Part shown: one piece after another, positions 10,631 to 18,371 of the stretch
Layout: the number at the start of each line of letters is the position of its first letter
Numbering within the stretch: the first letter of the stretch is position 1
Assembly (NCBI RefSeq): GCF_003325375.1
Contig: NZ_CP030862.1
Location: forward strand, 310,001 to 374,000
Source: Streptomyces globosus
GTDB lineage: Bacteria; Actinomycetota; Actinomycetes; Streptomycetales; Streptomycetaceae
Length of the DNA stretch: 64,000 nucleotides
Direction: 5' to 3'
The notes under the pieces: generated by a model
What the model was told of the DNA's origin: nothing
The model's database searches: none
The model's input: only the letters and a program-made list of their open reading frames with translations
Made by a program: the position numbers and the translations under genes

Positions 10631-10927
10631 GGGGTCCCGTCTCCTCTGTGAGGGATGAAGCGGCGGGAATCAGCAGAAAGCAGTCGTCGGCAGTCGAATA
10701 CGGTCGCCGTTCGATGCGGACATCTACGGTGTCTCAACACTCAGTAAATGAAAGGTAATGCTGAGTAAAGCACTGCGGAGGGTAATGCGGGCAAACGGCC
10801 TAGAGATTCCCCCTCCCTGCTGAATAAGCATTTTTTACGGCTTGTCACACCATCTCCGAGGGGTGCGGCGTGGGACGTTGCGGCCCGGAAGCGAAGTCCT
10901 GCGAGGCAAGCGAGGAGAGGTGGACGG
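10631..10927. other. Divergent promoter region between SulP fusion and lipoprotein genes
   Basis: A 297-bp non-coding stretch, AT-rich by local standards between about 10735 and 10850. It contains two direct copies of GGTAATGC (10754-10761 and 10781-10788, spaced 27 bp) and related AGTAAATG and AGTAAAGC words just before and between them. CTCAG and CTGAG flank the first copy. TAAGCATTTTTTACGGCTTG at about 10825 would suit the rightward promoter. The lipoprotein start is preceded by GAGGAGAGGTGG. Confidence 0.5.
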
Positions 10928-12226
10928 ATGATCGCCGCAACGAAGAAGACCGCCGGCGGCCTGGTCGCCATGGCGCTGGTGCTGGGCGCCGCCGGGTGCA
11001 GCGGTTCGGAGTCCGCCGGCCCCGCCCGCGGGCCGGGAGGGAAGGAGGGCGCGGCCGCGCCGGAGGCCCCGGGCAGCGTCAACCGGCCGATCGGCGACGG
11101 CTCGACCGCGTACACCGGCCCGCAGCCCCGTGTGGCCGCGCAGCAGCGGATGAAGCCCGGCGAGAAGCCCCCGCAGTTCGTGGTCTTCTCCTGGGACGGT
11201 GCCGGTGAGGACAGCCAGAAGCTCTTCTCGCACTTCCGCGAGGTCGGCAGGAAGTACAACGCCCGGATGACGTACTTCCTCTCCGGCGTGTACATGCTCC
11301 CAGAGGAGAAACGTTCCCTCTATGTGGCTCCGCAGCACGACCCGGGCCGTTCCGACATCGGCTTCGGCGACCTCCAGGGCATCAAGGACACCGCCACCCA
11401 GATCCGCGCCGCCTGGCTGGAGGGCAACGAGATCGGCACCCACTTCAACGGGCACTTCTGCGGCCCCGACGGGGGCGTCGGCACCTGGTCCGTCGAGGAG
11501 TGGAAGAGCGAGATCAACCAGGCCAAGTCCTTCGTCAAGAACTGGAAGACCAACTCCGGCCTGAAGGACCTGCCGGCGCTGCCGTTCGACTACGACAAGG
11601 AGCTCATCGGGGCCCGCACACCCTGCCTGGAGGGGCAGAAGAACTTCATGCTCGCCGCCAAGGGCATGGGCTTCCGCTATGACTCCAGCGGTATCTCCAA
11701 GCAGGTCTGGCCCAAGAAGACGGAGGGCCTCTGGGACATCCCGCTCCAGCTCGTGCCCCTGCCCGGCCGCGCTTTCGAGACGCTGAGCATGGACTACAAC
11801 TACATGGTGAACCAGTCGGGGACGACGACCCAGGGCGACCCCTCGCAGCACGTCTACTGGGGCAACCAGATGCGCGACGGCCTCCTCCAGGCCTTCGAGC
11901 GCGCGTACCAGGGCAACCGCGCCCCGCTGATCATCGGCAACCACTTCGAGTCCTGGAACGGCGGCACGTACATGCGGGCCGTCGAGGAGACCATCAAGGG
12001 CACCTGCACCCGCCCGGAGGTCCGCTGCGTGCCGTTCCGCGAGCTGGTCGACTGGCTCGACGCCCAGGACCCGGAGGTCCTGGAACGGATGCGGACGCTC
12101 GGCGTCGGCGAGGCCCCGAAGGAGGGCTGGGCGAAGTTCCTGACGGCCGCGCCCGCCTCCCCGTCCGCCGGAGCCGCGGTCAAGCCGGCTGCGGGGCCTG
12201 CCGCAGAGGAAGCGGCGCAGGACTGA
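10928..12226 (+). CDS. NodB-like polysaccharide deacetylase family lipoprotein
   Basis: Secreted protein of 432 residues. A lipoprotein signal peptide ends in LGAAGC (lipobox), so the mature protein should be lipid-anchored outside the cell. FVVFSWDGAGED has the aspartate pair of NodB motif 1, and GTHFNGHFC supplies an H-x3-H metal site (motif 2). The arrangement suggests a zinc-dependent carbohydrate deacetylase or a non-catalytic relative; the substrate, probably a cell-wall or capsule glycan, cannot be read. A Pro/Ala-rich tail ends the protein. The ATG follows a strong GAGGAGAGG. Its 3' end overlaps the convergent ATPase gene by 47 bp. Confidence 0.8.
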   Translation: MIAATKKTAGGLVAMALVLGAAGCSGSESAGPARGPGGKEGAAAPEAPGSVNRPIGDGSTAYTGPQPRVAAQQRMKPGEKPPQFVVFSWDGAGEDSQKLFSHFREVGRKYNARMTYFLSGVYMLPEEKRSLYVAPQHDPGRSDIGFGDLQGIKDTATQIRAAWLEGNEIGTHFNGHFCGPDGGVGTWSVEEWKSEINQAKSFVKNWKTNSGLKDLPALPFDYDKELIGARTPCLEGQKNFMLAAKGMGFRYDSSGISKQVWPKKTEGLWDIPLQLVPLPGRAFETLSMDYNYMVNQSGTTTQGDPSQHVYWGNQMRDGLLQAFERAYQGNRAPLIIGNHFESWNGGTYMRAVEETIKGTCTRPEVRCVPFRELVDWLDAQDPEVLERMRTLGVGEAPKEGWAKFLTAAPASPSAGAAVKPAAGPAAEEAAQD

Positions 12227-13238
12227 GCAGTCCCGCCGCCGCGGGGACTTCCGCCGCCGCGGGCCCGTCGGCGGAGCCCTCGCGCAGGACGAAACCGGGA
12301 TCGACCTGGGCCGCCAGGTCGATCCCGGTCCTGGCGTTGCCCCAACTCTGCGCGTTGCGCAGGTGGAAGTGCACCATCTGCGCCGTGTAGCGCTCCCAGT
12401 CGCGGAGGGCGTACGAGGCGTCGGCTGCCCCCCGGAGCGCTTCCAGGGCCCGCCGGCTGTCCTCCTCCAGCAGCGCGAACGGCGCCGGGCGGCCCTTCTC
12501 CATCGCCCGCACCCAGTCCGAGTGCCCGACCGCCACCAGCAGGTCCTCGCCCACCTCGTCCTGCAGGAAGGCCAGGTCGTCCTCGCCCTGCACCTTGTTC
12601 CCCACGACCCTCAGCGCAACCCCGAAGTCCCGCGCGTACTCCTTGTACTGGCGGTAGACGGAGACGCCCTTGCGGGTCGGCTCGGCGACCAGGAAGGTCA
12701 TGTCGAAGCGGGTGAACATGCCGGAGGCGAAGGAGTCCGAGCCGGCGGTCATGTCGACCACCACGTACTCGCCCGGCCCGTCGACCAGGTGGTTGAGGCA
12801 GAGCTCCACCGCCCCGACCTTCGAGTGGTAGCAGGCGACCCCCAGGTCCGATTCCGTGAACGGGCCCGTGGCCATCAGCCGTACGGCCCCGCCGTCGAGC
12901 TGCACCTCCCGCGCACACGCCGCGTAGACCGGATTGTCCTCGGTGACGCGCAGCAGGCGCGATCCGGCGCCGGGAGGCGTCGTTTTGATCATCGAATCGG
13001 CCGACGCGATCCGCGGGTTGGAGCCCCGCAGGTACTCCTTGACGAGGGGCAGGTGCGCACCGAGGGCGGGGAGGGCGGCGGCCTGCGCCTCGTCGAGGCC
13101 GAGGGCGGCGCCGAGGTGCTGGTTGATGTCCGCGTCAACGGCGACGACGGGCGCGCCCGCCGCGGCGAGGTGGCGGATGAAGAGGGAGGACAGGGTGGTC
13201 TTGCCGCTGCCTCCCTTTCCGACGAAAGCGATCTTCAT
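12180..13238 (-). CDS. ParA/MinD/CooC-type P-loop ATPase
   Basis: Protein of 352 residues that starts directly with the deviant Walker A motif MKIAFVGKGGSGKTT, containing the signature lysine of the ParA/MinD class. VVAVDADINQHLG is the following DxD segment and YVVVDMTAGSDS the Walker B-like segment. The single-domain form without an N-terminal DNA-binding domain resembles CooC/MinD-like ATPases more than chromosome ParA. No ParB-like partner is adjacent. GTG 13244 lies two codons upstream and is an alternative start. Function is unknown. The final 47 bp overlap the convergent lipoprotein gene. Confidence 0.82.
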   Translation of the reverse strand: MKIAFVGKGGSGKTTLSSLFIRHLAAAGAPVVAVDADINQHLGAALGLDEAQAAALPALGAHLPLVKEYLRGSNPRIASADSMIKTTPPGAGSRLLRVTEDNPVYAACAREVQLDGGAVRLMATGPFTESDLGVACYHSKVGAVELCLNHLVDGPGEYVVVDMTAGSDSFASGMFTRFDMTFLVAEPTRKGVSVYRQYKEYARDFGVALRVVGNKVQGEDDLAFLQDEVGEDLLVAVGHSDWVRAMEKGRPAPFALLEEDSRRALEALRGAADASYALRDWERYTAQMVHFHLRNAQSWGNARTGIDLAAQVDPGFVLREGSADGPAAAEVPAAAGLLSPAPLPLRQAPQPA

Positions 13239-13347
13239 GTTCACGAAGGGTAGTCGTTCGATCGCTGTGGGTGGTGCGAATGAGTGGGCAAGACCACTCC
13301 AAGGAGGGGTCGGTGGCACGGCCCGGCAGTGCGTAGGCTCCCTACCT

Positions 13348-14169
13348 ATGAGTAGCGCTGCCGACCCGCTGGCCGCCCTGGGCTCCCTGCCGGGCGTCAC
13401 CGAAGCCGTGGATTCCGTACGCAAGGCCGTGGACCGGGTCTACGGGCACCGCGTCATGCGCCGGCGCAGCGGTGAGATCACCTCCGAGGCCGCCCTGCGC
13501 GGTGCCCGCGCCAGCGCCGCCCTGTCCGGGGCGGACTGGGCGCTGGAGGAGGTGCGCCGCCGCACCGACTTCAGCGCGGACGCGGAGGCCCGCACGGTAG
13601 GCGCCGCCCTGCGGCTCACCGCGGAGGCGGGCCAACTCCTCAGCATCTGGCGCCAGTCGCCCCTGCGGGTGCTCGCCCGCCTGCACCTGGTGGCGGTGGG
13701 CTCCACGGCCGACGGCGACGCGGTGGGCCGCCCGCGCCTGGCCGGGGAGCCCGTGGACGAGCCCCTGGTCGCGCAGCCGCTGCCCTCGGCCGACGAGGTC
13801 GCGGGCCGGCTGGACGGCCTGTCCCGGCTGGTCCTCGCCGGCAGCTCCGCACCGGCACTGGTGATGGCGGCGGTGGTGCACGGCGAACTGCTGGCGCTGC
13901 GCCCCTTCGCCTCCCACAACGGGCTGGTGGCGCGGACCGCCGAGCGGATCGTGCTGATCAACAGCGGCCTGGACCCGAAGGCCGTCTGTCCTGCCGAGGT
14001 CGGCCACGCCGAACAGGGCCGGGACGCCTACCTGGAGGCCTTCGAGGGCTACCTGTCGGGGACGCCCGACGGGATGGGCCGCTGGATCGCGCACTGCGGC
14101 CGGGCGGTCGAGCTGGGCGTCCGCGAGTCGACGGCGGTGTGCGAGGCGCTCCAGCGCGGCGCGGCCTGA
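13348..14169 (+). CDS. Degenerate Fic-domain protein
   Basis: Protein of 273 residues. An all-helical C-terminal half carries RPFASHNGLVAR (185-196) exactly where a Fic motif HPFx(D/E)GNGRxxR would be. The catalytic His is Arg185, the phosphate-binding Gly and Arg are His190 and Leu193, while Phe187, Asn191, Gly192 and Arg196 remain. The fold is therefore probably Fic but AMP transfer is unlikely. Related actinobacterial proteins are often labelled 'oxidoreductase' or 'Fic family' without evidence. It is divergent from the ATPase gene, 109 bp apart. A very strong hairpin follows. Confidence 0.72.
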   Translation: MSSAADPLAALGSLPGVTEAVDSVRKAVDRVYGHRVMRRRSGEITSEAALRGARASAALSGADWALEEVRRRTDFSADAEARTVGAALRLTAEAGQLLSIWRQSPLRVLARLHLVAVGSTADGDAVGRPRLAGEPVDEPLVAQPLPSADEVAGRLDGLSRLVLAGSSAPALVMAAVVHGELLALRPFASHNGLVARTAERIVLINSGLDPKAVCPAEVGHAEQGRDAYLEAFEGYLSGTPDGMGRWIAHCGRAVELGVRESTAVCEALQRGAA

Positions 14170-14191
14170 GGGCCCCGGCCTGTCCTGAGGG

Positions 14192-14238
14192 CCCGGCCGC
14201 CCGTCCCGAAGGCCCGGCCCTCGGGACGGGCGGCCGGG
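14192..14238 (+). terminator. Strong 18-bp hairpin after the Fic-like gene
   Basis: Perfect inverted repeat with 18-bp arms (14192-14209 and 14221-14238; left arm CCCGGCCGCCCGTCCCGA) and an 11-base loop. It begins 22 bp after the stop codon. There is no T tract. A second perfect hairpin follows almost at once. Confidence 0.7.
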
Positions 14239-14621
14239 ACAAACGGGTTGCGGCGACACCGTCCTGCTCTGGTGTCGCCGCTGGCACTCCCGCCGGGTTA
14301 CCAAGCGTCCTCGATATGTGCCCATCAGGTCGGGGTCTTTGCCCGGTTACCTGGTGCGGCTGGCCCGTAATCGACGGGTCGACGTCGCGTGGGTGCTCGG
14401 CGTTCGTGCATTCGGTCCGTGGGGCCTTGCTGCGTTCTAAAGATGATCCTCTCGGATGTTCTTCGGTCTCGCGGGCCGTGACTCCTTTGTACTCCGCTTC
14501 CGGGATAAGCGGAACCCCTGGCAATTTTTTTTACTTTCCAGGGCGTACGGGGGTGAACCGGGCGCCCGGAGGCCGGGCGGGCCGGTCCGGGGCCGCGGCG
14601 GGCGGCGGGGCGCGGCGGGGC
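14239..14621. other. Structured non-coding region with several inverted repeats
   Basis: No convincing gene on either strand. A perfect 11-bp hairpin GCGGCGACACC/GGTGTCGCCGC (14250-14260 and 14271-14281) comes first. Then follow about 200 bp of less GC-rich sequence, a 7-bp hairpin TCCGCTT/AAGCGGA (14493-14513), and CCCTGG/CCAGGG (14516-14521 and 14538-14543) enclosing an eight-T run. The last two could end a rightward transcript or the leftward HAD transcript. A small RNA here is possible but unproven. Confidence 0.45.
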
Positions 14622-15515
14622 TCAGGCGCTGGCGGCCCTCGCGGCCGTGGCGGCCGCGGCCAGGGCGCCGGCCTTGCGGCGGCTCGCGTACCAGACCAGG
14701 CCCGCGGTGGCGGCTGCCGCGCCGACTGCCGCGGCGGCGACCAGGGCCGGGCGCGCGGGCATGGAGAATCCCGGCAGCCGCTGCTTGAGCCGCACCGGCC
14801 GGTTGAACACCAGCACCGGCCATTCGCGCGCCGCCGCCTCGCGCCGCAGCGCCCGGTCGGGGTTGACCGCGTGCGGGTGGCCGACTGCCTCCAGCATCGG
14901 GACGTCGGTGATCGAGTCGCTGTACGCGTAGCAGCGGGAGAGGTCGTAGCCCTCGGACTCGGCGAGCTCCCGCACTGCCTCCGCCTTGGTGGGCCCGTAC
15001 GCGTAGTACTCGATGTCGCCGGTGAAGCAGCCGTCCTCGCCGATCACCATGCGCGTGGCGACGACCCGGTCCGCGCCGAGCATCTCGCCGATCGGCTCGA
15101 CGACCTCCGCCCCGGAGGTCGAGACGATCACCACGTCGCGGCCCGCGGTGTGGTGCGCCTCGATGAGGGACGCCGCCTCGTCGTAGATCAGCGGGTCGAT
15201 CAGGTCGTGCAGGGTCTCGGCGACGATCTCCCGCACCTGCTGCACGTTCCACCCCTTGCACAGGGCGGACAGGTACTCCCGCATGCGCTCCATCTGGTCG
15301 TGGTCGGCGCCGCCGACCAGGTAGATGAACTGGGTGTACGCGGTGCGCAGCACGGCCCGGCGGTTGATCAGACCGCCGTGGTAGAACGACTTGCTGAACG
15401 TCAGCGTGCTGGACTTCGCAATGACCGTCTTGTCCAGGTCGAAGAAGGCTGCGGTGCGGGGCGACGAGTGCGGCAAGGGCTGGATTTCCACGCCCCGAGC
15501 ATATGCGCCCACCAT
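14622..15515 (-). CDS. HAD-IB family phosphatase
   Basis: Protein of 297 residues in the SerB-like HAD-IB subfamily. Motifs: FFDLDKTVI (nucleophile Asp and acid/base Asp), VSTSG (motif II), GPTKAEA (lysine) and YSDSITDVPML (Mg2+ ligands). A C-terminal hydrophobic segment, with AAAAVGAAAATAGLVWYAS followed by basic residues, would anchor it to the membrane. The M. tuberculosis homologue (Rv3661) likewise lies beside the ssd gene with the 6C RNA between them. The ATG at 15515 has only a weak ribosome binding site; a GTG at 15578 is in frame. Confidence 0.88.
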   Translation of the reverse strand: MVGAYARGVEIQPLPHSSPRTAAFFDLDKTVIAKSSTLTFSKSFYHGGLINRRAVLRTAYTQFIYLVGGADHDQMERMREYLSALCKGWNVQQVREIVAETLHDLIDPLIYDEAASLIEAHHTAGRDVVIVSTSGAEVVEPIGEMLGADRVVATRMVIGEDGCFTGDIEYYAYGPTKAEAVRELAESEGYDLSRCYAYSDSITDVPMLEAVGHPHAVNPDRALRREAAAREWPVLVFNRPVRLKQRLPGFSMPARPALVAAAAVGAAAATAGLVWYASRRKAGALAAAATAARAASA

Positions 15516-15601
15516 TCGGCGTAAGGTGTGGCGCGTGGGTTTGCCTGAGAAGGCTCTCGGGTACACCATGGAAGTCACGGATCGTTCGCGACCGTGCTAA
15601 C

Positions 15602-15675
15602 CCGGTCTGGCTCCTCCCCCCCGAGTCGGACCGTGGGGACGACCCCCGCTCTCCCCCCCGGCGGGGGTCGTCGCA
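15602..15675 (+). ncRNA. 6C small RNA
   Basis: Two adjacent stem-loops, each with seven cytosines in the loop, which is the definition of the actinobacterial 6C RNA family. Stem 1: 15604-15613 with 15623-15632 (ten pairs, two of them G-U), C run 15616-15622. Stem 2: 15638-15649 with 15661-15672 (12 perfect pairs), C run 15653-15659; it may also terminate the RNA. The location between a HAD phosphatase and ssd is the same as for the M. tuberculosis 6C RNA (B11), which pairs with target mRNAs through its C-rich loops. Transcript ends are estimated. Confidence 0.88.
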
Positions 15676-15840
15676 TGTCCGGACGCGGTTCGCGTCCTTT
15701 CCGCCGGTCTCCACCGCTCACTGCCGCCCCCCTGCCCTTCCGTGGCGGGCCGGCGCGGTGCCGGCCTCCACCTCTCAGGACTCGTCACGGTGCGTGATGG
15801 TTCCGCAGCGCTGGGGAACTCACCCGTGAGGGTGGCGGAG

Positions 15841-15867
15841 TTATTCACAAGGCTCCCGTTGTCCACG
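15841..15867. promoter_or_regulatory. Pair of DnaA-box-like sequences upstream of ssd
   Basis: TTATTCACA (15841-15849) and TTGTCCACG (15859-15867) each differ by one base from DnaA boxes (TTATCCACA; actinobacterial TTGTCCACA). They lie in the same orientation, 18 bp start to start, about 105-130 bp before the ssd start, in an AT-rich stretch that probably holds the promoter. DnaA binding is inferred. Confidence 0.4.
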
Positions 15868-15969
15868 GTTTTCGAGCAAGATCCACTTCTTTTTCCGGAT
15901 CGCTGCACGGTGATTGCGGGCCGCGAAGTCCGCGGCGCCGGGATTTGCAGCGAGAAGGGGCCGGAGATC

Positions 15970-17226
15970 GTGGCTGGATCGAAGACGTGCAAAGTGCCGA
16001 ACCGGAGCGGGGCAGGCGGAATCCGGACAGCGGAACTCCCCGCCGGGGCGGTGCCGCCGGGCGGGCGCCCGCTGATCATCACCGAGGACCCGTTGCTCCT
16101 GGACGACCTGCTGCGGTTGTGCGCCGCCGCGGGAGCCGAGCCGTACGTGCACCACGGGCTGCCGGCGCCAAACGGAAGCGGAGGCGGCCGCGCCGCCGAC
16201 GGCGGGGCCCCTGGCGCGAAACCCGGTGGCGCAGCGGGCGGCGCCCCGCCCGCCCCGCCGCCCGGCACCGGATGGGAGTCCGCGCCCCTCGTCCTCGTCG
16301 GGGACGACGCGGCCCGCAGGGTCCGCGGAGCCCCGCGGCGCGGCGGTGTCCTCCTCGTAGGCCGGGAAGGGGCCGGGGGCGACCCGGCGGTGTGGCAGCG
16401 CGCGGTGGAGATCGGCGCCGAGGAGGTGCTGCGGCTCCCCGGCGCCGAGGGCCGCCTCGTCGACCGCATCGCCGACGTGGCGGAGGGGGCCGGCCGCAGC
16501 GCCCTCGCCGTCGGAGTCATCGGCGGCAGCGGCGGCGCCGGAGCGTCCACCCTCGCCTGCGCCCTGGCCGTCCGCGCCGCGCGGGCCGGGGAGCGGACAG
16601 TCCTGATCGACGGAGACCCCCTCGGCGGCGGACTGGACGTCCTGCTCGGCGGCGAGAGCGCCGCAGGCCTGCGCTGGCCCGACCTCGCGGGCTCCCGCGG
16701 CCGGGTCGGCGCCGGAGCCCTGGAGGAGTCACTGCCCGAACTGCACGCGCTGCGCGTGCTCAGCTGGGACCGCGGGGAGCGGGTGGCGGTGCCCCCGGCC
16801 GCAGTGCGCTCGGTCGTGGCCGCCGCCCGCCGGCGCGGCGGGGTGGTCGTCGTCGACCTGCCGCGCCGCGTCGACGAGGCGGTCGCCGAAGCCCTGGCCC
16901 AGCTCGACCTCGTACTGCTGGTCGTCCCCGGCGAACTGCGCGCGGTCGCCGCCGCCGGCCGGGTCGCCGCGGGCGTGCGCATCGCCGCCAGGGACGTGCG
17001 CGTGGTCGTGCGAGGCCGCTGCTCCGGCGGGCTCGACGCCGAAGCGGTGGCCGGGCTGCTGGGCGCGCCGCTCGCAGGCGAGGTGCCGGTCGAGGTGGGC
17101 CTGCCGGGGCGCGTCGCCGAGGGCGAGCCGCCCGGGGCGCACGGGCGCGGGCCGCTCGCCCGCTTCTGCGACGGCTTCTGGCGGCGGGCCCTGGGGCCCG
17201 TACCGGACCGGGAGGTGACGGCATGA
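15970..17226 (+). CDS. ssd: Septum site-determining protein Ssd, MinD/TadZ-like
   Basis: Protein of 418 residues. The N-terminal part (1-170) contains RPLIITEDPLLLDDLLRLCA, a degenerate receiver-like domain as in TadZ/CpaE. The C-terminal part is MinD/ParA-like: GVIGGSGGAGAST (P-loop at 185-194), with Ala in place of the usual lysine, and VLIDGDPLGGGLD. M. tuberculosis Ssd inhibits septum formation when overproduced. Placed at the head of a tad operon, it is also the natural TadZ that positions the export machine. GTG 15970 follows GGAG; the frame is open further upstream (from 15742) but that part looks non-coding. It overlaps tadA by 4 bp (ATGA). Confidence 0.87.
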   Translation: MAGSKTCKVPNRSGAGGIRTAELPAGAVPPGGRPLIITEDPLLLDDLLRLCAAAGAEPYVHHGLPAPNGSGGGRAADGGAPGAKPGGAAGGAPPAPPPGTGWESAPLVLVGDDAARRVRGAPRRGGVLLVGREGAGGDPAVWQRAVEIGAEEVLRLPGAEGRLVDRIADVAEGAGRSALAVGVIGGSGGAGASTLACALAVRAARAGERTVLIDGDPLGGGLDVLLGGESAAGLRWPDLAGSRGRVGAGALEESLPELHALRVLSWDRGERVAVPPAAVRSVVAAARRRGGVVVVDLPRRVDEAVAEALAQLDLVLLVVPGELRAVAAAGRVAAGVRIAARDVRVVVRGRCSGGLDAEAVAGLLGAPLAGEVPVEVGLPGRVAEGEPPGAHGRGPLARFCDGFWRRALGPVPDREVTA

Positions 17227-18371
17227 GCGCGGTACTCCTGGAGGCGGTGCGCCAGCGGCTTGCCGAAACGGGCGCCGAACCGACCCCGGCCCGGGTGGCG
17301 GCGGCCCTGCGGGCCCAGGGCCGGCTCCTCGGAGACGCCGAAGTGCTGGGCGCCGCAGCCCAGTTGCGGTCCGAGCTCGTCGGCGCGGGCCCCCTGGAGG
17401 CGCTCCTCGCCGACCCCGCCGTCACCGACGTGCTCGTGGCCGCCCCCGACCGGGTGTGGGTCGACCGGGGCGGCGGGCTCGAACTGACCGCCGTCACCTT
17501 CCCCGACGCGGACGCCGTCCGGCGGCTCGCCCAGCGGCTGGCCGCGGTGGCGGGGCGGCGGCTCGACGACGCCCGCCCGTGGGTCGACGCCCGCATGCCC
17601 GACGGCACCCGGCTGCACGCGGTGCTGCCCCCGGTCGCCGTCGGCTCCGCCTGCCTCTCCCTGCGTGTGGTCCGGCCGAGGGCCTTCACCCTGGACGAGC
17701 TCGTCGAGGCGGGGACCCTGCCGCCCGGCGGACACCACCTCTTCCGGGACGTCATCGGCGCGCGGCTGTCCTTCCTGGTCTCCGGCGGGACCGGAACCGG
17801 GAAGACCACCCTGCTCAGCGCCCTGCTCGGGCTCGCCGGCCCGGGGGAGCGGATCGTCCTCGCCGAGGACTCGGCCGAGCTGCGCCCCGACCATCCGCAC
17901 GTGGTGCGGTTGGAGACGCGGCCCGCCAACCAGGAGGGGGCCGGGCTCGTCACCCTGGCCGACCTGGTCCGGCAGGCGCTGCGGATGAGGCCGGACCGGC
18001 TCGTCGTCGGCGAGGTGAGGGGCGCCGAAGTAGCCGACCTGCTGGCGGCCCTGAACACCGGTCACGAGGGGGGCTGCGGAACTGTCCACGCCAACGCGGC
18101 GGTGCACGTCCCGGCCCGGCTCGAAGCGCTCGGGACAGCCGCCGGCCTCGACCGGGCCGCTCTGCACAGCCAGTTGGCGGCCGCCCTCACGCTCGTGGTC
18201 CACCTGGTCAGGGACCGGGCCGGGCGGCGCCGGGTGGCGGAGGTGCACGTACTGGAGCGGGACGCCGCCGGTCTGGTCGTCACGGTGCCCGCGCTGCGCT
18301 GGTCCTCCCGCGGCTTCGTGCGGGAGCAGGGCTGGGAGCGGCTGCGGCCGCTGCTGGGCGGTGCGCGGTGA
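17223..18371 (+). CDS. tadA: TadA/CpaF-type secretion ATPase
   Basis: Protein of 382 residues, the hexameric motor of the Tad (Flp) pilus or export system at the cytoplasmic face. Walker A is GGTGTGKTT (188-196); LAEDSAEL is the Asp box; RLVVGEVRG is Walker B; TGHEGGCGTVHAN is the His box. The N-terminal region (1-110) resembles the CpaF N-terminal domain. It is translationally coupled to ssd before it and tadB after it, each by a 4-bp overlap. Confidence 0.93.
   Translation: MSAVLLEAVRQRLAETGAEPTPARVAAALRAQGRLLGDAEVLGAAAQLRSELVGAGPLEALLADPAVTDVLVAAPDRVWVDRGGGLELTAVTFPDADAVRRLAQRLAAVAGRRLDDARPWVDARMPDGTRLHAVLPPVAVGSACLSLRVVRPRAFTLDELVEAGTLPPGGHHLFRDVIGARLSFLVSGGTGTGKTTLLSALLGLAGPGERIVLAEDSAELRPDHPHVVRLETRPANQEGAGLVTLADLVRQALRMRPDRLVVGEVRGAEVADLLAALNTGHEGGCGTVHANAAVHVPARLEALGTAAGLDRAALHSQLAAALTLVVHLVRDRAGRRRVAEVHVLERDAAGLVVTVPALRWSSRGFVREQGWERLRPLLGGAR

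Noticed and set aside
15742..15969. N-terminal extension of Ssd from an ATG at 15742
   Set aside because: This part is AT-richer, contains the DnaA-like sites and promoter-like sequence, and translates to no conserved region.
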